Assembly (NCBI RefSeq): GCF_030014915.1
Contig: NZ_JAGIXS010000001.1
Coordinates: forward strand, 1,364,001 to 1,428,000
Reading direction: 5' to 3'
Length of the DNA stretch: 64,000 nt
Origin: Pelomonas sp. V22
Lineage (GTDB): Bacteria; Pseudomonadota; Gammaproteobacteria; Burkholderiales; Burkholderiaceae_C
Of this stretch, positions 53,435 through 64,000 are shown piece after piece. A program made the position numbers and the translations under genes. Under the pieces are notes generated by a model, which worked only from the letters and a program-made list of their open reading frames with translations, was not told the origin of the DNA and did no database searches. Position 1 is the stretch's first letter. Each line of letters begins with the position of its first letter.

Positions 53435-53752
53435 ATGAGCAACGTACAACAACGCATCGACGAGCTGGTCAAGAACAACCGCGTCGTGCTGTTCATGAAG
53501 GGCACGGCCCAATTCCCGATGTGCGGCTTCTCCGGCCGCGCGATCCAGATCCTCAAGGCCTGCAATGTCGGCGACCTGAAGACCTTCAATGTGCTGGAGG
53601 ACGAAGAAGTCCGCCAGGGCATCAAGGACTATGCCAACTGGCCCACCATCCCGCAGCTCTACGTCAACGGCGAGTTCGTCGGCGGCTCGGACATCATGAT
53701 GGAGATGTACCAGGCCGGCGAACTGCAGCAGGTGCTGGGCGCTCAAGGCTGA
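53435..53752 (+). CDS. grxD: Monothiol glutaredoxin GrxD (Grx4)
   Basis: Iron-sulfur cluster carrier of 105 residues. It has the monothiol active site CGFS (Cys30 in FPMCGFSGRA), WPTIPQLYVNGEFVGGSDI for glutathione binding, and the family length. The stop overlaps the ubiX start by 1 bp (TGATG). Confidence 0.97.
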   Translation: MSNVQQRIDELVKNNRVVLFMKGTAQFPMCGFSGRAIQILKACNVGDLKTFNVLEDEEVRQGIKDYANWPTIPQLYVNGEFVGGSDIMMEMYQAGELQQVLGAQG

Positions 53753-54327
53753 TGACCAAGCCGCGGCTGGTCGTGGGCATCACCGGCGCCAGCGGCGCTG
53801 CTTACGGCTTGCGTTTGCTGCGCCGGGCACGCGAGCTCGGCGCCGAGACGCATCTGATCGCCACGCCGGCCGGCATCCTCAACGTCCACCACGAGTTGGG
53901 CCTCGTGCGTGACGCGCTGGAAGCCGAGGCCGACCACAGCCATGCACCGGGCGACATCGGCGCCTGCGTGGCCAGCGGCAGCTTCGCCACGGCCGCGATG
54001 GTGGTGGCGCCCTGCTCGATGAAGAGCCTCGCGGCCATCGCCCATGGCTTTGGCGACAACCTCCTGACCCGCGCCGCCGACGTGACGCTGAAGGAGCGCC
54101 GCCGCCTGATCCTGATGGTGCGCGAGACGCCGCTGAACCTGGCGCACCTGCGCAACATGACGGCCGTGACCGAGATGGGCGGCATCGTCTTTCCGCCGCT
54201 GCCGGCCTTCTATCACCGGCCGCAGACCATCGAAGAGCTGATCAACGAAAGTTGCGAACGGGTGCTGGAGCTGGCCGGCTTGGCCGGCGCGGCGCCACAG
54301 TCTTGGCAAGGACTGCGGGGCGCCTGA
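53752..54327 (+). CDS. ubiX: Flavin prenyltransferase UbiX
   Basis: Makes prenylated FMN, the cofactor of UbiD-type decarboxylases in ubiquinone synthesis. The 191-residue protein has GITGASGAAYGLRLL, PCSMKSLAAIAHGFGDNLLTRAADV and LMVRETPLNLAHLRNM. It starts at the ATG that overlaps the grxD stop. The frame is open upstream but lies inside grxD. Confidence 0.95.
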   Translation: MTKPRLVVGITGASGAAYGLRLLRRARELGAETHLIATPAGILNVHHELGLVRDALEAEADHSHAPGDIGACVASGSFATAAMVVAPCSMKSLAAIAHGFGDNLLTRAADVTLKERRRLILMVRETPLNLAHLRNMTAVTEMGGIVFPPLPAFYHRPQTIEELINESCERVLELAGLAGAAPQSWQGLRGA

Positions 54328-54350
54328 CTGACCGAGCGAAGCCCGGGGAT

Positions 54351-54403
54351 CCGGCTTTGCCGGTCCTGCGGGCTTGCCCCCTTGAGGGGGCGGCCGCAGG
54401 CCG
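54351..54403. repeat. Intergenic hairpin cluster between converging ubiX and transglycosylase gene
   Basis: CCGGC-TTT-GCCGG (54351-54363) is followed by GCCCCC-TTGA-GGGGGC (54376-54391) inside a larger CTGCGGGC...GCCGCAG pairing. Such blocks resemble interspersed intergenic repeats common in Burkholderiales and would also serve as a terminator for both genes. Confidence 0.5.
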
Positions 54404-54414
54404 TAGAGGGTGGG

Positions 54415-55035
54415 CTATGTCTCGCCGGGCATCAGCCACTGACGGCGCGAGGCGAACACCGCGTTCGGATATTCGGCCCGGCCACGGCTGCCGTTGTAGC
54501 GGCCGAGGGCGAGGAACATGTCGCCCTTCTCACGGTCCAGGTAGTGACGCAGGATCACGCAGCCGAAGCGCAGATTGGTCTGCATGTGAAAGAGCCGGGA
54601 GGCCTGGCCATCGCCGATCACGCGGGTCCAGAAAGGCATCACCTGCATGTAGCCGCGTGCATCGGCGGTGCTGATGGCGTACTTGCGGAAACCGCTCTCG
54701 ACCTGGATCAGGCCCAGCACCAGCGCCGGCTCCAGGCCAGCACGTTTGGATTCGTACCAGACCGTTTCGAGGAACTCGATGCGCGTCTGCGCCTCGCTCT
54801 TGCGCTTCTTGAGCTTCTCGCTCATCACACCCAGCCACTTCAGGTACTCGAGCCGGGGCTCGATGCTGTCGAAGCGTGGCTTGGGCGGCGCGCTGTTGGC
54901 AATCGACGCAGACAGCGCCGATCGCACGGCGTCGGCCAAGGGTTCCTCGATCTGCGCGCCGGCCAGCGCGGGGCGCCAAGCCAGCAGCGGCGTGGCCAGC
55001 CCGGCACCGAGCAGGGCGCGTCGGCGCAGACTCAT
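54415..55035 (-). CDS. Lytic transglycosylase, SLT domain
   Basis: Exported peptidoglycan-cleaving enzyme of 206 residues. It has an Arg-rich signal (LRRRALLGAGLATPLLAW), a coiled helical stretch (about 57-105) and the SLT domain with catalytic Glu113 in IQVESGFRKYA, then YMQVMPFW and GRYNGSRGRAEYP. The short length puts it with small soluble transglycosylases. It lies 5 bp after proS, so is probably co-transcribed with it. Confidence 0.9.
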   Translation of the reverse strand: MSLRRRALLGAGLATPLLAWRPALAGAQIEEPLADAVRSALSASIANSAPPKPRFDSIEPRLEYLKWLGVMSEKLKKRKSEAQTRIEFLETVWYESKRAGLEPALVLGLIQVESGFRKYAISTADARGYMQVMPFWTRVIGDGQASRLFHMQTNLRFGCVILRHYLDREKGDMFLALGRYNGSRGRAEYPNAVFASRRQWLMPGET

Positions 55036-55040
55036 CCGGC

Positions 55041-56786
55041 TCAGGCCTGCAGGCGCGCCTTCAGATGCGCGACCACATCGGCCACGGCCACCTTGCTGGC
55101 CTCGGCATCGCGGCGGCCCTGGTATTCCAGCTGGCCTTCCTTCAGGCCACGGTCGGAGATGACCACACGGTGCGGCACGCCGACCAGCTCCCAGTCGGCA
55201 AACATCGCACCCGGGCGCTCGCCGCGGTCGTCCAGCAGCACGTCCACGCCCAGGGCCTGGAGCTCATCGTGCAGCTTGGCAGCGGCCTCCTTGACGGCTT
55301 CGCTGCGGTCCATGCCGATGGGGCACAGCACCACGGTGAAGGGAGCAATCGCATCGGGCCAGATGATGCCGCGCTCGTCGTGGCTCTGCTCGATGGCCGC
55401 GCCGAGGATGCGGGTCACGCCGATGCCATAGCAGCCCATCACCATCAGCTGGGGCTTGCCGGTTTCGTCGAGGTAGGTGGCGTTCATGTCCTTGGAGTAC
55501 TTGGTACCCAGGAGGAACACATGGCCCACTTCGATGCCGCGCTGGATGGCCAGCACGCCCTTGCCATCCGGTGACGGATCGCCGGCCACGACATTGCGGA
55601 TGTCGGCAATCACGTCCGGCTCGGGCAGGTCGCGGCCCCAATTGGCGCCAGTGAAGTGGAAGTCGGCCTCGTTGGCGCCGCAGACGAAATCGCTCATCTG
55701 GGCCACGGTGCGGTCGGCCACGACCTTGACTGGCTTCTTGAGGCCGATGGCGCCCAGGTAGCCGGGCTTGCAGCCGAAGTGCTCGTCGATCTCGGCCACG
55801 GTGGCGAAGCGGAAACCGGCCTTCAGGCCTTCCAGCTTGCCGGCCTTCACTTCATTCAGCTCATGGTCGCCGCGCACCAGCAGCAGCCAGACGGTGGACT
55901 TGATGATGTCGCCGGCCTCGTTCTTCTCGTCGGTGGCCAGGACCAGGGACTTGACGGTCTGCGTCAGCGGCAGGCCGAGCAGCGCGGCCACGTCTTCGCA
56001 GGTGCTCTTGCCCGGCGTCGGCGCCTTGGTCAGCGCCTGCGTGGCAGCACCGCGAGTGGCCAGCAAGGCCACGCCTTCGGCCAACTCGATGTTGGCAGCG
56101 TAGTCGCTGGTGGGGCAGTAGACGATGGCGTCTTCGCCGGTGTCGGCGATCACCTGGAACTCGTGCGAGCGGTCGCCGCCGATGGCGCCGGTGTCGGCCG
56201 CTACGGCGCGGTATTGGAGGCCGAAGCGGTCGAAGATGCGCTGGTAGGCGGCGAACATCGCGTCGTAGCTGACGGTGGCGGTGGCCACGTCACGGTCAAA
56301 GGAATAGGCGTCCTTCATCGTGAACTCGCGGCCGCGCATCAGGCCGAAGCGGGGGCGGCGCTCGTCACGGAACTTGGTCTGGATGTGATAGAAATTTTTC
56401 GGCAGCTGCTTGTAGCTGCGCAGCTCCTGGCGGGCGATGTCGGTGATCACCTCTTCGCTGGTGGGCTGGATGATGAAGTCGCGGTCGTGGCGGTCCTTCA
56501 CCCGCAGCAGTTCGGGGCCCATCTTGTCGAAGCGGCCGGTCTCCTGCCACAGCTCGGCGGGCTGCACGACAGGCATCAGGAGCTCCACGGCGCCGGCACG
56601 GTTCATCTCCTCGCGGATGATGCTTTCCACCTTGCGGATCACCCGCAGGCCCATGGGCATGTAGTTGTAGATGCCGGCGCCCAGTCGCTTGATCATGCCC
56701 GCGCGCATCATCAGCTTGTGGCTGACCACTTCCGCATCGGCGGGCGCTTCCTTGAGGGTGGAGACGAAAAACTGGGAGGCTTTCAT
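55041..56786 (-). CDS. proS: Prolyl-tRNA synthetase
   Basis: Class II aminoacyl-tRNA synthetase of 581 residues with the bacterial-type editing insertion (about 220-400). Motif 1 lies near [14 protein letters not shown], motif 2 in [21 protein letters not shown] and motif 3 in [17 protein letters not shown]. The anticodon-binding domain ends the protein. It is divergent from rppH with 120 bp between starts. Confidence 0.97.
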   Translation of the reverse strand: MKASQFFVSTLKEAPADAEVVSHKLMMRAGMIKRLGAGIYNYMPMGLRVIRKVESIIREEMNRAGAVELLMPVVQPAELWQETGRFDKMGPELLRVKDRHDRDFIIQPTSEEVITDIARQELRSYKQLPKNFYHIQTKFRDERRPRFGLMRGREFTMKDAYSFDRDVATATVSYDAMFAAYQRIFDRFGLQYRAVAADTGAIGGDRSHEFQVIADTGEDAIVYCPTSDYAANIELAEGVALLATRGAATQALTKAPTPGKSTCEDVAALLGLPLTQTVKSLVLATDEKNEAGDIIKSTVWLLLVRGDHELNEVKAGKLEGLKAGFRFATVAEIDEHFGCKPGYLGAIGLKKPVKVVADRTVAQMSDFVCGANEADFHFTGANWGRDLPEPDVIADIRNVVAGDPSPDGKGVLAIQRGIEVGHVFLLGTKYSKDMNATYLDETGKPQLMVMGCYGIGVTRILGAAIEQSHDERGIIWPDAIAPFTVVLCPIGMDRSEAVKEAAAKLHDELQALGVDVLLDDRGERPGAMFADWELVGVPHRVVISDRGLKEGQLEYQGRRDAEASKVAVADVVAHLKARLQA

Positions 56787-56906
56787 AAGGTGCGGCAGGC
56801 AAAACTGGCCCCGCAGGGCCAGATGTTCTTGTGAGGGTTAGCGAGGGGAGCGCCGGGACGGCGGCCCAATGCAATAATCGATCCAACTATAGATTTGAGG
56901 TTGATT

Positions 56907-57491
56907 ATGCTCGACCGTGAAGGCTTCCGCCCCAACGTCGGCATCATCCTGCTCAACCACAGGAACGAAGTGTTCTGGGGCAAACGCATCCGGACGCATT
57001 CCTGGCAGTTCCCGCAAGGGGGCATCAAGTACGGCGAGACGCCCGAGCAGGCGATGTACCGTGAGCTCCACGAAGAGGTGGGGCTCACCGACGAACATGT
57101 GCGCATCATTGCGCGCACCCGAGACTGGCTGCGCTACGAGGTGCCCGAGCACTTCATCCGGCGCGACGCACGCGGCCACTACCGTGGCCAGAAGCAGATC
57201 TGGTTCCTGCTGCAGATGACGGGTCGCGACAGTGACATGAACCTGCGCGCCACCGACCACCCCGAGTTCGACGCCTGGCGTTGGAACGAATACTGGGTGC
57301 CGCTGGAGGCCGTGATCGAGTTCAAGCGTGGCGTCTACGAGATGGCGCTGACCGAGCTCGCCCGCTACCTGCCGCGCATCAACCACCACAACCGCTATCT
57401 GCGTTCGGGCATGCGGCCGCAGCATCGGGACGGGCCGCCGGCTGAACAGCAGCAGGTGGCCGAGGCAGCAACGCCGCCCAGGGACGAATGA
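56907..57491 (+). CDS. rppH: RNA pyrophosphohydrolase RppH
   Basis: Nudix hydrolase that removes pyrophosphate from mRNA 5' ends to start decay. The 194-residue protein has the Nudix box at about 39-60 ([12 protein letters not shown]...RELHEEVG) and the family start [20 protein letters not shown] 56907 with GAGG 7 nt ahead is chosen over a TTG at 56895. Its Pro/Gln-rich C-terminal tail (after about 160) is longer than in E. coli. Confidence 0.94.
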   Translation: MLDREGFRPNVGIILLNHRNEVFWGKRIRTHSWQFPQGGIKYGETPEQAMYRELHEEVGLTDEHVRIIARTRDWLRYEVPEHFIRRDARGHYRGQKQIWFLLQMTGRDSDMNLRATDHPEFDAWRWNEYWVPLEAVIEFKRGVYEMALTELARYLPRINHHNRYLRSGMRPQHRDGPPAEQQQVAEAATPPRDE

Positions 57492-57590
57492 GGGGCTTGC
57501 TGTGCAAGGCCCCTGTTGTGGCGCCACTCACATCGCAAGCGATATGAGCTTGCGCCGCAACATGGCGCTCGCTAAGCGAGCACCATGTTG
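57488..57590. terminator. Two hairpins between converging rppH and proB
   Basis: The first is AGGGGCTTGC-TGT-GCAAGGCCCCT, with one bulge, right after the rppH stop. The second pairs CAACATGGCGCTCGC (57558-57572) with GCGAGCACCATGTTG (57576-57590), one mismatch, and includes the last codons of proB. They would end rppH and proB messages respectively. Confidence 0.6.
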
Positions 57591-58692
57591 TCCCGGTGAA
57601 TGAGCTCGGGCTCGGCGGCGTAGCTCAGCACGCGCTCAAATTCGAATGACGGCTTGCGGGCGATGAGCCTGGCTTCGGCACTCGAGTAATTGGTCAAGCC
57701 TCGCGCCAGTTCGACGCCCGCCGGATCGCGCACCGCGATCACATCGCCACGATGGAAGTCGCCCTGCACCTCGACCACGCCGATCGGCAGCAGGCTCTTG
57801 CCCTCGTCACGAAGCTTGATGGCCGCACCAGCATCGACGGTGACGGCACCGCGCAGCTGCAAATGGTCGGCCATCCATTGCTTGCGCGCGGCCAGCTTCG
57901 GTGTGCTCGCCAGCAGGGCCGAGCCTATGGCTTCGCCTGCCGCCAGTCGCAAGAGCACATCGGGCTCGCGCCCCCAGGCGATCACGGTAGAAGCGCCGCT
58001 GCCCGCCGCGCGCTTGGCCGCCAGGATCTTGGTGATCATGCCGCCGCGACCCAGCGATGAACCCGCGCCGCCGGCCATCAACTCGAGCTCGGGCGTGCCG
58101 GCCACCGCTTCATCGATGAAGCGGGCGTTGGGATCTTTGCGGGGATCGGCCGAGTACAGGCCCTTCTGGTCAGTCAGGATGACCAGGGCATCGGCTTCAA
58201 CCAAGTTGGCGACAAGCGCTCCCAGTGTGTCGTTGTCGCCGAACTTGATTTCGTCGTTGACGACGGTGTCGTTCTCGTTGATGACCGGCAGCACGCGATG
58301 CTGCAAGAGCGTCAGCAACGTGGAGCGCGCATTCAGGTAGCGCTCGCGGTCGGCCAGGTCGGCATGGGTGAGCAGCACTTGCGCGCTGCCCATGCCCTGC
58401 TCGCGCAGCTTGGTCTCGTACATCTGGGCCAGGCCCATTTGCCCGACAGCTGCTGCGGCCTGTAGCTCGTGAATCTCTTTCGGGCGGGTCGCCCAGCCGA
58501 GGCGCTTCATACCTTCGGCGATGGCACCGCTGGACACCATCACCAGCTCGCGCCCCTCGCCGGCCAGCAGGGCCAGTTGACGGCACCAGTTGCCGATTGC
58601 CTCGGCATCGACGCCACGACCCTCATTGGTGACCAGGCTGGAGCCAACCTTGACGACGATACGGCGTGCGTCCTTCAACACCGAGGCTGCCA

Positions 58693-58693
<1 letters not shown>
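57572..58693 (-). CDS. proB: Glutamate 5-kinase
   Basis: First enzyme of proline synthesis, 373 residues. The kinase domain has [29 protein letters not shown] and [19 protein letters not shown], then [16 protein letters not shown]-terminal PUA domain (about 278-373) is present, as in full-length ProB. Its ATG overlaps the obgE stop by 1 bp (TGATG), so it is coupled to obgE. Confidence 0.97.
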
Positions 58694-59907
<1,214 letters not shown>

Positions 59908-59931
59908 TCATGCCCGCTGGGTCTTGAAGAC

Positions 59932-60189
59932 TCAGGCCGGCGTGACGAAAACCGTCTGACGGTTCTTTTCACCCTTGATGGCGAACGACACTTGGCCGTC
60001 GACCAGCGCGAACAGCGTGTGGTCCTTGCCCATGCCGACATTGGTGCCAGCGTGGAACTTGGTACCGCGCTGACGCACGATGATGGAACCTGCCGAGATC
60101 AGCTGACCACCGAAGGCCTTGACGCCCAGCATCTTGGGTTTGGAGTCGCGGCCGTTCCGTGTGGAACCGCCGCCCTTTTTCTGTGCCAT
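59932..60189 (-). CDS. rpmA: 50S ribosomal protein L27
   Basis: Ribosomal protein of 85 residues at the peptidyl-transferase centre. It starts [20 protein letters not shown], and includes [20 protein letters not shown]. The start needs no processing, unlike the Firmicutes form. It lies 44 bp after rplU. Confidence 0.98.
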   Translation of the reverse strand: MAQKKGGGSTRNGRDSKPKMLGVKAFGGQLISAGSIIVRQRGTKFHAGTNVGMGKDHTLFALVDGQVSFAIKGEKNRQTVFVTPA

Positions 60190-60233
60190 GGATTAGCTCC
60201 TTGAACTGTTGGCGAAGAAGATCGAACGATCGC

Positions 60234-60545
60234 TTAGGCGTTCACCGCGCTGATTTGCAGCTCGGTGAAGTTCTGGCGATGGCCTTGACTCTTCTTGTAG
60301 TGCTTGCGACGGCGCAGCTTGAAGATGCGCACTTTGTCGTGCCTACCGTGAGCCACCACCGTGGCGGTAATGCTTGCACCAGCAACCAAGGGAGTGCCGA
60401 TCTTCAGATCCGCGCCGCTACCGACGGCGAGAACTTGGTCGATCACAATCTCTTGGCCAACATCCGCAGCAATCTGTTCTATCTTGATCTTTTCGCCAGC
60501 AGCAACTTTGTATTGCTTGCCACCGGTTTTTATGACCGCGTACAT
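60234..60545 (-). CDS. rplU: 50S ribosomal protein L21
   Basis: Large-subunit protein of 103 residues starting [20 protein letters not shown] with the C-terminal signature [16 protein letters not shown]. It heads rplU-rpmA and is divergent from ispB. Confidence 0.98.
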   Translation of the reverse strand: MYAVIKTGGKQYKVAAGEKIKIEQIAADVGQEIVIDQVLAVGSGADLKIGTPLVAGASITATVVAHGRHDKVRIFKLRRRKHYKKSQGHRQNFTELQISAVNA

Positions 60546-60650
60546 ATCAGCCCTTTCAAATTAATCGCCCGCGCCGCTGCGCTGCCAACCGGAGTTGGCG
60601 GCCTCGGCCCGAGACCCTCTCAACGCCCTTCATCGAGCGCAGAGCCCGCG

Positions 60651-60679
60651 AGTGTAGCAGCTTCACAAAACAAGGGCAA
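60651..60679 (-). promoter_or_regulatory. Probable promoter of rplU-rpmA
   Basis: On the minus strand TTGCCC, a 17-nt spacer and TACACT, about 105 bp before the rplU ATG. The 5' leader could hold ribosomal-protein control. On the plus strand TATAAT at 60751-60756 may serve ispB. Confidence 0.5.
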
Positions 60680-60784
60680 ACCCTGTGAAAGCTGAGCATC
60701 GCCGTCCGGCTCGCTTCGTCAACGGCGCAGGGCGGATGGAAAGCTGTTTCTATAATCCTGACTCCATTCCATTGAGAGCAAAGA

Positions 60785-61780
60785 GTGCAAGCCGCGTCAG
60801 CCTCGCCCCTTTCCCCTGTCGCCGAGGTCCTCGCCGCGTTGAGCGCAGAAATGCTCGAGGTTGATGCCGTCATTGCCCGGCGACTCAAGTCGGACGTGGC
60901 CCTGATCAACCAGATCGGCAACTACATCGTGCACGCGGGTGGCAAGCGCATGCGGCCCAAGCTGGTGCTGCTGTTTGCCAATGCCCTGGGCTACCAGAAG
61001 GACGCCCGCTTCGAACTGGCCGCCGTTGTCGAGTTCATCCACACCGCCACACTGCTGCACGACGACGTCGTCGATGAGTCCTCGCTGCGTCGCGGCAAGG
61101 CCACCGCCAATGCGTTGTTCGGCAATGCAGCCAGCGTGCTGGTGGGCGACTTCCTTTACTCGCGCGCTTTCCAGATGATGGTTTCGGTCGATCGCATGCG
61201 CGTGCTCGAGGTGCTGGCCGAGGCGACCAATGTGATCGCCGAAGGCGAGGTCCTGCAGTTGATGAACATGCATGACCCAGATGTGTCGGTCGACAGCTAC
61301 CTGCGCGTCATCCGCTACAAGACCGCCAAGCTGTTTGAGGCCAGCGCGCGCCTGGGTGCGGTGCTGGCCGAGGCCAGCGCCGAAATCGAGGAAGCTTGTG
61401 CCGCCTATGGCCGCAGCCTGGGCACAGCCTTCCAGCTGATTGACGATCTGCTGGATTACGAAGGCGACTCGCACGAACTCGGCAAGAACGTCGGCGACGA
61501 CCTGCGCGAGGGCAAGCCCACGCTGCCCCTCTTGATCGCCATGGAACGCGGCAGCCCCGAGCAACGCCAGCTGATCCGTCACGCCATCGAACACGGCGAG
61601 GTAGAGCGCCTGGGCGACATCGTGCAGATCGTGCGCAGCACGGGCGCCATCGAAGCCACGCGCCTGGCCGCTCGCGCCGAAGCCCAGAAGGCGAGTGACG
61701 CGATAAATGCACTGCCTCGCAACAAGTGGCGAGAATCTCTGCTAGAATTCGCAGTTCAGTCAGTTGAGCGAACTTCTTGA
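60785..61780 (+). CDS. ispB: Octaprenyl/polyprenyl diphosphate synthase IspB
   Basis: Trans-prenyltransferase of 331 residues that builds the ubiquinone side chain. The first Asp-rich motif is LLHDDVVDESSLRRG, the second is LIDDLLDYEGDSHELGKNVGDDL, and GGKRMRPKLVLL is the basic substrate site. The GTG at 60785 has AGAGCAAAGA ahead. Divergent from rplU and upstream of tRNA-Pro. Confidence 0.95.
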   Translation: MQAASASPLSPVAEVLAALSAEMLEVDAVIARRLKSDVALINQIGNYIVHAGGKRMRPKLVLLFANALGYQKDARFELAAVVEFIHTATLLHDDVVDESSLRRGKATANALFGNAASVLVGDFLYSRAFQMMVSVDRMRVLEVLAEATNVIAEGEVLQLMNMHDPDVSVDSYLRVIRYKTAKLFEASARLGAVLAEASAEIEEACAAYGRSLGTAFQLIDDLLDYEGDSHELGKNVGDDLREGKPTLPLLIAMERGSPEQRQLIRHAIEHGEVERLGDIVQIVRSTGAIEATRLAARAEAQKASDAINALPRNKWRESLLEFAVQSVERTS

Positions 61781-61841
61781 AGGCGCCAATTGAAGAGATT
61801 GATGACCGAGGCGCCTGCTGCAGGCAAGCTGGTTCAAAAAT

Positions 61842-61918
61842 CGGGGTGTAGCTTAGCCTGGTAGAGCGCTACGTTCGGGACGTAGAGGCCGGAGGTTCGA
61901 ATCCTCTCACCCCGACCA
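61842..61918 (+). tRNA. tRNA-Pro (CGG)
   Basis: A 77-nt cloverleaf: acceptor CGGGGTG/CACCCCG, D-arm GCTTAGCCTGGTAGAGC, anticodon loop TTCGGGA (anticodon CGG), T-arm GGAGGTTCGAATCCTCT and encoded CCA. It is 61 bp after ispB. A TAGAAT at 61743-61748 inside the ispB end may be its -10 box. Confidence 0.96.
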
Positions 61919-61927
61919 GACAAATCG

Positions 61928-61965
61928 AAAAAGCCCAAGTGGACCTCCACTTGGGCTTTTTTGTT
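61928..61965 (+). terminator. Terminator of tRNA-Pro
   Basis: Perfect 16-bp arms AAAAAGCCCAAGTGGA and complement with a 2-nt CC centre, followed by a T run, starting 10 nt after the tRNA. Confidence 0.92.
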
Positions 61966-62111
61966 TTTCCGCACAGCACCACGCAAGGCGTCCCATTTGT
62001 CTGCGGCACGCGATCGCCGGAACTGTTGCGCAGGCGATCCATCGGCGCGCCAAGGCACGGCCTTGTGCGCACACCGTCACACCGGCTTGTCTCACCCGGG
62101 AAAAAGCTCGG

Positions 62112-62140
62112 TTTACAGTGTGAAATCCATGGGTCATGAT
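62112..62140 (+). promoter_or_regulatory. Possible pilB promoter
   Basis: TTTACA, a 17-nt spacer and CATGAT, 53 bp before the first pilB start. This lies in the noncoding stretch 61966-62192, which holds no other clear signal. Confidence 0.35.
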
Positions 62141-62192
62141 GGCCCGCTCTCATTGAACATGCAGGCCTGTATCAGCCTGCTCAGCAGAACGC

Positions 62193-63923
62193 TTGCACGT
62201 GGACACCACCTTGGCCGAGTCGACCCATTCCTCCCTGTCAGGGGTCGCGCGCGTGCTCGTCCATGCCGGCAAGCTGCCGGTCAAGACCGCGGAAGACCTG
62301 GTTCGCCAGTCCCGCGAGAAGAAGATCAGCTTCGTCAATGCGCTGATGGCGGCCTCGGCCTTGTCGGCTGTCGACCTCGCCCACACGCTGTCGCATGCGC
62401 TGGCCCTGCCGGTCATGGACCTGAATGCGTTGGACGCTCAGCGCCTGCCCCAGAACATCATCGAGGCCAAGCTGGCCCACCAGTACCAGGTCGTGGTGCT
62501 GGGCCGGCGGGGCAACCGGCTTTTCATCGGCGGGGCCGACCCGACCGACCAGGAGGTGGTCGAGCGTATCAAGTTCGCCACCCAGCTGTCGCCCGAATGG
62601 GTGATCGTCGAGCATGACAAGCTCAGCAAGATGCTGGCCGGCTCCGGCTCCAGCGCCAGCGAGCAGTTGGAATCGATTGCCGGCGGCGACTTCGAGTTCG
62701 ACGTCGCCGAGGAAGACCCTGCCGCTGCGCAGGAAGCAGCCGATATCTCGACCGACGTCGAAGACGCACCGGTCGTGCGCTTCCTTCAGAAGATGCTGAT
62801 CGACGCGATCAATCTGCGCGCGTCCGACCTGCACTTCGAGCCCTACGAGTACCACTACCGCGTGCGCTTCCGCGTCGACGGCGAGTTGCGCGAGATCACC
62901 CAGCCGCCGATCGCCATCAAGGACAAGCTGTCCTCGCGCATCAAGGTCATTTCGCGCCTGGACATCGCCGAGCGTCGCGTGCCGCAAGACGGCCGCATGA
63001 AGCTCAAGTTCGGTGCCAAGGCCATCGACTTCCGGGTCAGCACCTTGCCGACACTGTTCGGCGAGAAGATCGTGATCCGGATTCTTGACCCCTCCTCTGC
63101 CAAGCTGGGCATCGAAGCCTTGGGCTACGAGAAGATCGAGAAAGACCGCTTGCTGGCCTGCATCTTCCGGCCCTATGGCATGGTGCTCGTAACGGGCCCG
63201 ACCGGCTCGGGCAAGACCGTGTCTCTCTACACCTGCCTGAACATCCTGAACCAGCCTGGCGTCAACATCTCCACCGTCGAGGACCCGGCTGAAATCAACC
63301 TTCCGGGCATCAACCAGGTCAATGTGAATGACAAGGCCGGGCTGACTTTCTCCGCCGCGCTGAAGTCCTTTCTGCGGCAGGATCCAGACATCATCATGGT
63401 CGGCGAAATCCGCGACCTTGAGACCGCCGACATCGCCATCAAAGCCGCGCAGACCGGCCACATGGTGATGTCGACACTGCACACCAACGACGCACCGACC
63501 ACACTGACCCGCCTGATGAACATGGGCGTGGCGCCGTTCAACATCGCCTCCAGCGTGCTCTTGATCACGGCGCAGCGCCTCACCCGACGCCTGTGCGAGA
63601 ACTGCAAGACGCCAGCGGACTATCCACGCGACGCGCTGATACGGGCTGGCTACGCCGAGGAAGAGCTGGATGGCAGCTGGAAGCCCTATCGCGCCGTCGG
63701 CTGCAGCAGTTGCAACAACGGTTACCGCGGCCGGGTAGGCATTTACCAAGTGATGCCGGTCACCGAGCCTATCCAGCGCATCATCCTGACCCAGGGCACG
63801 GCGATTGACATTGCCAAGCAGGCTGAGAGCGAAGGCGTGCGCGACTTGCGCAAGTCGGGCCTGGTCAAGGTGCGGGCCGGCGTGACCACGCTGGAAGAAG
63901 TACTCGCGGCCACCAATGAATAA
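62193..63923 (+). CDS. pilB: Type IV pilus assembly ATPase PilB
   Basis: Hexameric extension motor of the type IV pilus, 576 residues. The N-terminal MshEN domain is followed by the GspE-type ATPase with Walker A TGPTGSGKTVSLYTCL, the Asp box ISTVEDPAEINL, Walker B QDPDIIMVGEIRDLETADIA and the His box HMVMSTLHTNDAP. A tetracysteine zinc site is present (CENCKTP and CSSCNNGYRGR). The start is a TTG at 62193 or a GTG two codons later. Upstream signals do not decide between them. pilC follows. Confidence 0.94.
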   Translation: MHVDTTLAESTHSSLSGVARVLVHAGKLPVKTAEDLVRQSREKKISFVNALMAASALSAVDLAHTLSHALALPVMDLNALDAQRLPQNIIEAKLAHQYQVVVLGRRGNRLFIGGADPTDQEVVERIKFATQLSPEWVIVEHDKLSKMLAGSGSSASEQLESIAGGDFEFDVAEEDPAAAQEAADISTDVEDAPVVRFLQKMLIDAINLRASDLHFEPYEYHYRVRFRVDGELREITQPPIAIKDKLSSRIKVISRLDIAERRVPQDGRMKLKFGAKAIDFRVSTLPTLFGEKIVIRILDPSSAKLGIEALGYEKIEKDRLLACIFRPYGMVLVTGPTGSGKTVSLYTCLNILNQPGVNISTVEDPAEINLPGINQVNVNDKAGLTFSAALKSFLRQDPDIIMVGEIRDLETADIAIKAAQTGHMVMSTLHTNDAPTTLTRLMNMGVAPFNIASSVLLITAQRLTRRLCENCKTPADYPRDALIRAGYAEEELDGSWKPYRAVGCSSCNNGYRGRVGIYQVMPVTEPIQRIILTQGTAIDIAKQAESEGVRDLRKSGLVKVRAGVTTLEEVLAATNE

Positions 63924-63974
63924 TTCGCAGGCGCGCCCCTCGCAGCCTGCCAGGGCGACCGCCCAGGAGTAGCT

Positions 63975-64000
63975 ATGGCAACCAGTGCATCGGCAGCAGC
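63975..64000 (+). CDS. pilC: Type IV pilus inner-membrane protein PilC (start only)
   Basis: Only 26 bp are in the window, MATSASAA being visible, with AGGAG 6 nt ahead of the ATG. The PilC call rests on the very common pilB-pilC order and not on its sequence. Confidence 0.55.

Overview
The window is chromosomal DNA of high G+C content from a betaproteobacterium, most likely a member of Burkholderiales close to Roseateles, Rubrivivax or Mitsuaria. This rests on the gene order pilSR / ccsA-like / ffh / ftsY / tRNA-Met at the left and rplU-rpmA-obgE-proB / ispB / tRNA-Pro / pilBC at the right, and on protein style. No species assignment is possible from the sequence alone.

Region by region. 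(1) 1-6.8 kb: type IV pilus two-component system pilS-pilR, a small zinc-finger-like protein, a CcsA-like membrane protein, and the two SRP GTPases ffh and ftsY. (2) 6.89-17.2 kb: a roughly 10.3-kb integrative element inserted in the 3' end of a tRNA-Met(CAT) gene, bounded by 52-bp perfect direct repeats. It encodes a tyrosine integrase, an AlpA/Xis-like regulator and a P2 gpA-type HUH replication protein. Its cargo is a Ser/Thr kinase plus PP2C phosphatase pair and a type II-like restriction-modification pair. It has no capsid or conjugation genes and looks like a satellite-like or plasmid-like genomic island carrying defence cargo. (3) 17.4-19.4 kb: a periplasmic solute-binding protein and a SAM methyltransferase. 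(4) 19.5-47.2 kb: a large divergent locus that reads as an N-acetylgalactosamine / mucin-type O-glycan utilisation system. The leftward arm of eight genes encodes secreted or surface functions: GH31, two TonB-dependent receptors, a DUF3472 lipoprotein, a GH109 enzyme, an M60 peptidase, a phospholipase-C-family enzyme and a metzincin-like protease. The rightward arm is agaS, a ROK kinase, gatZ/kbaZ, the regulator agaR, a GalNAc-6-P deacetylase, an MFS transporter and a GH35 beta-galactosidase. The 354-bp space between the arms holds divergent promoters and repeated CTTTC-rich AgaR-like operators. (5) 47.2-64 kb: housekeeping genes: miaB, hemA, prfA, prmC, grxD, ubiX, a lytic transglycosylase, proS, rppH, proB, obgE, rpmA, rplU, ispB, tRNA-Pro, pilB and the start of pilC.

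How they work together. In region 4 the predicted route is: proteases and glycosidases release sugars from glycoprotein, TonB receptors import products across the outer membrane, GH35/GH109/GH31 trim galactose and GalNAc, the MFS carrier brings GalNAc into the cytoplasm, the ROK kinase phosphorylates it, AgaA deacetylates it and AgaS isomerises/deaminates it to tagatose-6-phosphate. Only the GatZ/KbaZ subunit of the tagatose-bisphosphate aldolase step is in the locus. In region 2 the kinase-phosphatase pair is the least explained system and the best candidate for new biology.
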